The notes beneath the pieces were generated by a model. That model was not told the DNA's origin, did not search any database, and saw nothing but the letters and a program-made list of their open reading frames with translations. Of a DNA stretch of 64,000 nucleotides, positions 58,657 to 64,000 are shown one piece after another (the first letter of the stretch is position 1; each line of letters starts with the position of its first letter). Location of the stretch: NCBI GenBank assembly GCA_011009095.1, contig VTPC01008739.1, positions 1 through 64,000 of the forward strand. Reading direction: 5' to 3'. Position numbers and translations under genes: made by a program. This DNA is from Ignelater luminosus (taxonomy: Eukaryota > Arthropoda > Insecta > Coleoptera > Elateridae).

Positions 58657-58745
58657 TTTGTATTTATTAATTTATATTAATATACTCCGATTTGAATGGG
58701 GTCCATTTAATTATACATATACATGTATTTTAAATGTTATGTGTG
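58657..58745 (+). repeat. 89-bp direct repeat B of hammerhead element
   Basis: Second copy, 334 bp downstream of A. Confidence 0.92.
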
Positions 58746-58869
58746 ACAGAATGATACCTTTTTGAAAAGGTTCTACATTTATGCTCAGGCTGGCAGTTTT
58801 GTAAAAAATAAACTTCTTTCAAACAATTAATGCATAACTTTAAGTTCATTCAACATTTAATCTTTACTG

Positions 58870-60790
58870 TGGTAAATACAGAGAAGGTAAAGAAGGTTAT
58901 AACAATAATAAGGAACACAGATTTGAGACAAAGTATATTGAAGTAAATAAAAAATTATTTAGTTACTTTACTGTCAGGAACACTCGTGCACTCCGAGCGA
59001 GCTAAACAAACAACCCAACCCCAGAAACCAGTTAGAAAAGCCGATTCTAACTAACTCAAATTAGAAGACAACTAAACAGAAGCACACCTACCTCCATATT
59101 AATCAAACACTCACACAACGTGGGCAGAAAACCTGTCAAACGTCTTTGCTCAATCCAAGAATTTATCCACGGTAACAAAAAAACTAACTTGCAAATCTAT
59201 AATATCAGCTAGCCTATCACTCATATGTCTTAAAAGGAAACTACAAAAACTTCATATTAAATCAGCTGATACTAGTTAATAAATGGATTCATAACAAAGA
59301 CGATGGGAAAGGACTATCAAGAAAAAATAGAAAAATCCGTACAAGACATTGCTCTGTCGCCTATCCAACTACCCGAAGATAAAGTTCTGTAAAAATATTT
59401 TTGCAGAGCATGACGAAATGACCTGTGAAAAATAAATTTCAGGACACGTTGGGAAGTATCTATGCAAGCGGCCTCTCTATTGCCCAACCATTCGCCCAAA
59501 GACAAAACTTGGATCGGGTGACAGTTCTAAAGTTCCGGATCCAAGGGATTCACCCGATAAACTGACCAACTCATATACCAAAGGAAGGAAATGATGCATT
59601 CTTTATTCCTAGGAACCAGCGGCGGTCCGTAACCTAATTGGCTAATTCCGTTATAATTTAACAATTCTGACAATTTAAACCAAATTGAATGGTCCCGGTC
59701 TACCCTGAAGTTAGGTCAAGAAACCGCCGTCGCCGCCACTGCTAGAAACGTAGGTCTCATAATAATTACGGAACGCTCGTGATAGAGCACAGTCTACCTT
59801 TAAAACATAATCACCACCTTAAGGGTTGGGGAATTCAGCACAGATGATAACTGATAGGGCGCATGTGGAGTAGGCTTGGAAGATCGTGAAACTTTAGTTT
59901 TCCTATGAAGTTGTTCGGGTTTTGTAAATCTATTAGACAAGAGAGCCCTATTTGGAGAAGGGAGAAGGGGATCACCTTGGAGTTTCTTGTAAAATGAACG
60001 AACCGAACCTACCTTTTTGTTTTTTGCCGGTTGTTAGGGCAAAAGACCTTGAAGGAGTGCCAATTAAAAGAAACGTCTCCCGATTTTGAAATATTGTCTG
60101 TTTTGTAAACAGATCTTCCGTAGCTCGGAAACAAGTAATGGTAAGGGCTTTCAAGAGTTCTGGAAACTGCAATCTGTCTAGCTACATTTCCGGAAGTAGT
60201 AGTTTTATCGAGATGGAACTTTAGTTGTTGGTAGTGCTAGGGTCTTTCATCCATCTGGGCACTACCGATTGTATTTTGTTTTTTTTTGTTTATGTCTCGG
60301 AAATAGATAGTTTGTTTCGTTTGTTAGTAGTCATGGGTAAGGGCACCTCATAGTTATGAAATTTGTTGAGAATTGGGCTTTTCTTTAACCTTCTTACGGC
60401 AGCTATACTCCAACACGGTAATTCTTTGGTCTCACCTTTGATGACCTACAGTGAGGCTTAAACCCTTCATCGAACCACTTACGATTTGGGGTACCACTGA
60501 TTGCCTTTTCTTGTATTGTTTATGCCTTTAAAATATAGTGGTACCAAAAGAGACCTTAGTATGTTAGTAGTTCGCGGCGAAGGGTATCCGCAGTTTTGAA
60601 AACTGCCGCTGCAATGAACTCTTTCCTAAGTTTTGGTTTCGATTTCCGGTTCTGCTAATAAGTGATTACAGGGTAGGTAATTCAAGATAGTTGCTAGCTT
60701 TGGGTCATCTGTGTACAAAGCGAGTTACTCCCAAGATCTCAAATTCGAAGGGCGTTCCTGAAAAAAATTAGTGGGTGACTTTTGCATTTT
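58870..60790. other. Unassigned, probably retroelement-derived
   Basis: No frame is convincing. GC-richer than its surroundings in 59500-59830. Diverged tandem similarity from about 59950 to 60640: a GGTAAGGGC/GCGAAGGGT block recurs near 60139, 60335 and 60577, and a (T)GTTTATG(T/C)CT block near 60289 and 60518. It may be the 5' part of the gypsy fragment that follows at 61000. Confidence 0.35.
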
Positions 60791-60798
60791 GTTTCTGG

Positions 60799-60885
60799 TC
60801 TTCTGGGAACTAAAGGTCTAATTCAGAAGGTTTTAAAAACGTTTGCTTTGTTTTGCAATTCTGTTTAGGTATTAAGCCTTTACAT
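60799..60885. repeat. Short repeat, partner at 54090-54165
   Basis: See 54090-54165. Confidence 0.65.
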
Positions 60886-60999
60886 TTAGCTATACAGTCT
60901 TTCTCTGTAAAGGTCGATAAAAGATTAGATTTCCTAGTACTGTAGGTAGATAAAACTGAATCGAGATCGGAAACGAATCAAATGAGTATTTTTGTGTTT

Positions 61000-61800
61000 G
61001 ACAGATTAAAATACCTACCGGGCAAACGCTTATTGATAGAATTATTGGCTTGGAACTAGAACCTTACGTATTCGTCTATTTGGATGATATAATTATCAGA
61101 AGATCGTTTAGAAACTCTTAATGAAGTCTTTCAACGTTTTCTCAATGCAGGTTTAACATTGTCGGAAGAAAAATGCCAGTTCTGTAGAGGTCAGTTCAGA
61201 TACCTGGGCTATACTGTTAATCAACGAGGATTATATGTCGATCTGGAAAAGGTTAGTGCGATTCTGAGTATTCCCACACCTAAATGTGTCTCGGATGTAA
61301 GGGAGATTATAGGAACAACGTTGTGGTATAGGCGGTTTATACCTAATTTCTCGACCAGTCTTCTAAAGAAAAACAAACCGTGGAACTGGAATCAAGATTG
61401 CGAGCATTAAAAATAGTCTAGTGTCGGCTCCGATTCTTAGTTGTCCGGATTTCGCCCTTCCGTTTGTCATCCACAAGGGCGATTTATTTTTTTGTGTAGA
61501 TGCTGTGCTGTCTCAACAACATGCTGATGGAAAGTACGTTATCTGCTACTTAAGTAAATCCTTAACGCCTAACGAAAGAATCCACAAATGAACGAGAATG
61601 TACGACCATGCTATGGGCCTTATAGAAACTAAGACCGTATCTAGAAGGCTTTAAGTTTACGATAATCACGGACCATTACTGGTTGAAGTGGTTGAATAAC
61701 TTGAAAAACCCTACAGGTTACTTAGATCGATGATTCGAGATTGTGAATAGACAAGGAAAGGATCATGCAGTTCCTGATCTCTTAAGTAGATGAACCTTCT
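61000..61800 (+). pseudogene. Ty3/gypsy pol fragment (reverse transcriptase to RNase H)
   Basis: A frame at 61060-61100 has the catalytic FVYLDDIII. After a frameshift the 61159 frame reads EEKCQFCRGQFRYLGYTV, then VSDVREIIGTTLWYRRFIPN to 61408. Further frames show LSCPDFALPFVIHKGD near 61440 (start of RNase H), DAVLSQQHADGKYV (61500), YLSKSLTPNE, and a PDLLSR end near 61780. Order and motifs fit gypsy pol. At least four frameshifts; no integrase or LTR was recognised. Confidence 0.8.
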
Positions 61801-62140
61801 TTCATAAGCCGTCCGATGGCCTTCAACTAATAGTTGGTTGATAATACGGATATGTTCGAACAGATGTCGCTACTTTTATTCATTTGGCGTGCGTGTGCGA
61901 CCGTCTTGACATCTATTATAGACACGCAGAAATATTATTCAACGTCAACGTTTTGTCACAGAATTCTATGGTTTTGTTTCCGAGCTAGTTTCCCGCTTTT
62001 TGTAAGAGCTAGTTTGTATTCATTTGTATTACGCATAAGGCCATGATTGGTCTGATTATTCGTGCCTTACTTTTGGGCCTGCTTACTTGCTTTGACCTTA
62101 TTCTCTCTTTATTTTTCTCTATGTAGTAGAATCAGCATTC
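61801..62140. other. Short unassigned interval
   Basis: One 70-codon ORF at 61834 without recognisable motif. Confidence 0.4.
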
Positions 62141-62149
62141 TATACATTT

Positions 62150-64000
62150 CGCAAGCTATCGTGCCCGCCTGGTGTCCTTCTTTCTTGCACTCATAGTAGT
62201 ATGGGTAATTGTTCCAGTCCATGGCCATCTGCCTCTCTTGGTTACACTTGAGGCGTTTCTTACTCATCCCTTTCATCGATCCTCTCTCGGTTTCGCAGCT
62301 TGATGGCCGTGTTTAAGGCATCTGCAGCAACGTATTGGGCTAACGATATCGTGCACTCTGCAGCTGATTCATCTTACTTTTATATTTTGTTTTGTTACTA
62401 GTTTATGTGCCTCTTTAATGTCAATGCCTACCGTGGCCAATTGTCCGCCTCCCTTACTAACTATTGGGTTTCAGTGTATGTACCCTACATTCTTCACTTT
62501 TTATTTGTTTTCCCAGGGCTTCCTCTATTGCTGATTTAATTTTTTCTCTTGTGACTGATTCATCTAGGTGCCTTAGCATGATTATTTTTAATTTACGTTT
62601 TGTAGTTATCTCTTAGGTCTTGTTTTTTAGGGTTTCCTTAATACTTTCTCTAAATCTCTAATTTGCCTCTTCTCTTTTTCTTTAGTGAGTATTTTGAGGT
62701 TACCCTTATTAGTCTTTTTAATGCTTTCTATTTGTACCCCAATCTTCCATACGATGTTTCATCTGTCTTAACACGCTGGCAAATGTGTTTCCCTCAGCTT
62801 TGTTTGGTCTTACTTCTATTAGTTGTTTCTTTTCCGTTTTATTTCTTCTTCTTTCTTACACTCGCCAGATGTTTGTGCTTTTTTTCTCTACCTTATCCTT
62901 ATCTTCTTCCACTTTATTAAGATAGTTATGCGGGTTTGGTAGTTATGGAAAATACATTCCAGCATTTCCCTCAAAAACACGATGTCCAAATTCAGTTTTG
63001 TGGCTATTACAATCTTCCGTTTGCCTTTCTTCACTGTCACTTCTCTCAACTTTTGGAGTGTTCCGTACGTTTTGTTCTATAGCTTCATCTAGTGTGTTTC
63101 TGTTCCAGTCCTCTTTAGGCTCTTCAACTCCTAGTAGGTACCAATTATTGTCCTCCTTTTCTAGTGTTTCTTTGTCGGTAGTCTTGATGAACCTTTTATT
63201 TTTCACATGTACAATTTTTCCATTTTCTGATTGTTTCTTCTGTTTAATATTCCTTTCATGCATAGTTCTTGCTGTTCTAATTGCTTGATCAGCGCGTCTT
63301 TTGTCGCCTCCTTCCCATCTATGATAATCACCTTATCCCACGTGTCCCACCTCCATCCGGGGAATCTGCTTCTACCCATTTGCGGTTTATTGAGTCCTTA
63401 AACTCCGGATAATCTATTTCCTCTTTGAGTATGCAGAAGTATCTTCCTTCTTTATCCTCTTTTTTCTGCGCTGTTGCGTACCGGTTTCTTTCGTTTTTTG
63501 ACGTTTTTGCATTTGCTATTCGTTTACCAGGTTTCTGATCTTCATGTTCCATATTTAAGCTTTTTTCTATCCATATTTGGAGTTTACCTGTGAATAACTG
63601 TTGTATGCGCGCCGTTAGGTTACCTGTAGCTGTTATAACCTTTTTTAATGTTATATTGCTCATCAACAACGTTTTGTAAGTTTTGTATGCTTTGTTTAAT
63701 CCTTATAAGGATAAGAATTTCTTTTTCGTCTTTAGGGGTTATCTGCCTCCCTCTTTTTCTATCTCTTTCCTGTTTTGTATCATGGGTTTCTATGCTCATC
63801 TCAGCGATTGTGTGCACCCTTGTTCTTACTGGCGATTTAGACCATTTTTACTTTTCCTACCAAAGACAGTTTTCTCTTCTAGTAGTCAGCCTAACTTTAC
63901 CATTGCACTATAACCTACTATCCAGCCTCTCTCCTGCGTGGCTGTTTCTTTTTTTTTGTACTCGATTCCTGTGTTTTCAGCTTTGTCTTCATCTTCTGCA
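62150..64000 (-). pseudogene. LINE gag-like ORF1 remnant (R1-type), runs off window
   Basis: Minus-strand frames give long charged, Lys/Glu-rich text: KEGRYFCILKEEIDYPEF (near 63440), then TWDKVIIIDGKEATKDALIK near 63310, KKQSENGKIVHVKNKRF near 63220, EKIKSAIEEALGKQIKSEEC near 62520, and a CCHC knuckle (ECKKEGHQAGTIAC) at about 62196-62150. This order, polar N-terminus to zinc knuckle, resembles ORF1 of R1-like LINEs. Frameshifts and stops are frequent. The start lies beyond 64000. Downstream ORF2 would be expected left of 62150 but was not seen. Confidence 0.6.

Larger units (their letters stand above)
58312..58757 (+). mobile_element. Hammerhead-ribozyme retroelement (retrozyme-like), 11-bp target duplication
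   Basis: CAGAATGATAC at 58312-58322 and 58747-58757 is an 11-bp target duplication. The 424-bp insert between consists of an 89-bp repeat (58323-58411), a 245-bp middle with a type I hammerhead ribozyme, and the same 89-bp repeat again (58657-58745, three mismatches). It is thus about 1.3 units of a 334-bp tandem repeat. No ORF. Skipping the insert and one target copy restores the Cys/His-type reading of the BEL/Pao host. This organisation matches metazoan retrozymes or the LTR part of Penelope-like elements (family knowledge). Confidence 0.85.
56230..58860 (-). pseudogene. BEL/Pao retroelement pol remnant hosting two insertions
   Basis: Minus-strand pieces: a Cys/His knuckle region at 58860-58758 continuing at 58311; a protease-like segment with LPTAQIKI and REIRVLLDA (near 58170-58110); RNase H-region signature LPRLELHAAVLAA near 57980; YVANRVVKIQILTD near 57850. 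After the mariner comes an integrase-end segment (56490-56240) containing LSHFLIGRS, typical of BEL/Pao. Large parts, including the catalytic reverse transcriptase box, are missing. It is interrupted by the mariner (56493-57774) and by the hammerhead element (58323-58746). Confidence 0.75.

Noticed and set aside
62663..63288. Plus-strand Phe/Leu/Ser-rich ORFs resembling membrane proteins
   Set aside because: Antisense to Lys/Glu-rich LINE ORF1 text; pyrimidine-rich complement mimics hydrophobic protein.
1..64000. CRISPR arrays, bacterial operons, rRNA or intact tRNA genes
   Set aside because: None of the expected signatures were seen; the window is eukaryotic and TE-dominated.

Overview
This is an AT-rich eukaryotic window, most likely from an insect or another arthropod. 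The mix of mobile elements points that way: a mellifera-type mariner with matching ends, jockey-like, RTE-like and RNase H-bearing LINEs, BEL/Pao, Ty1/copia and Ty3/gypsy retroelements, Transib, piggyBac and hAT. I see no convincing host gene, rRNA or tRNA gene, or CRISPR array. Nearly everything recognisable is a transposable element (TE) in some state of decay, and many are nested inside one another.

Layout. 1-10.1 kb: microsatellite, a small tandem repeat, and LINE fragments (RTE-like at 3.7-4.7 kb; jockey-like on both strands at 8.3-10.0 kb, one cut by a 212-bp MITE). 10.15-20.5 kb: a three-level nest. An older Transib-type transposon (Transib-1, RAG1-like transposase on the minus strand) is split by a second one (Transib-2, 12733-20337, CACAGTG ends, 5-bp CGGCG target duplication). 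Transib-2 is itself split by a hAT element (17065-19658, 8-bp ATAAATAG target duplication). 22.5-23.9 kb: piggyBac remnant, a tRNA-derived SINE-like segment and a (GA)n tract. 23.96-34.65 kb: the same ~4.5 kb sequence twice, on either side of a 400-N gap, probably unmerged haplotypes; one copy carries a LINE and both carry a 585-bp fold-back MITE. 34.8-39.2 kb: a complete Ty3/gypsy element with 148-bp LTRs and an AACAC duplication, disabled by one stop and one frameshift. 40.2-46.6 kb: a 2-kb inverted-repeat-bounded segment with a gypsy RT scrap, a hAT fragment, and a nearly full-length two-ORF LINE on the minus strand. 48.8-49.6 kb: an unexplained GC-rich island. 50.2-51.7 kb: a decayed Ty1/copia gag-pol. 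54.2-56.1 kb: a LINE with an RNase H domain. 56.2-58.9 kb: a decayed BEL/Pao pol on the minus strand, interrupted by a mariner (56493-57774) and by a ~424-bp element encoding a type I hammerhead ribozyme. 61.0-61.8 kb: a gypsy pol scrap. 62.1-64.0 kb: a LINE gag-like ORF1 running off the window end.

The two most notable items are the hammerhead-bearing, target-duplication-flanked small retroelement at 58312-58757 (a retrozyme-like element or a Penelope-type LTR fragment) and the nested Transib pair, whose ends resemble V(D)J recombination signals and whose transposases share motifs with the RAG1 core. In three nests, conceptually removing the inner element restores a conserved motif or reading frame in the outer one, which gives an insertion order from sequence alone.

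All identifications rest on motif reading by eye; no alignment or database search was run.
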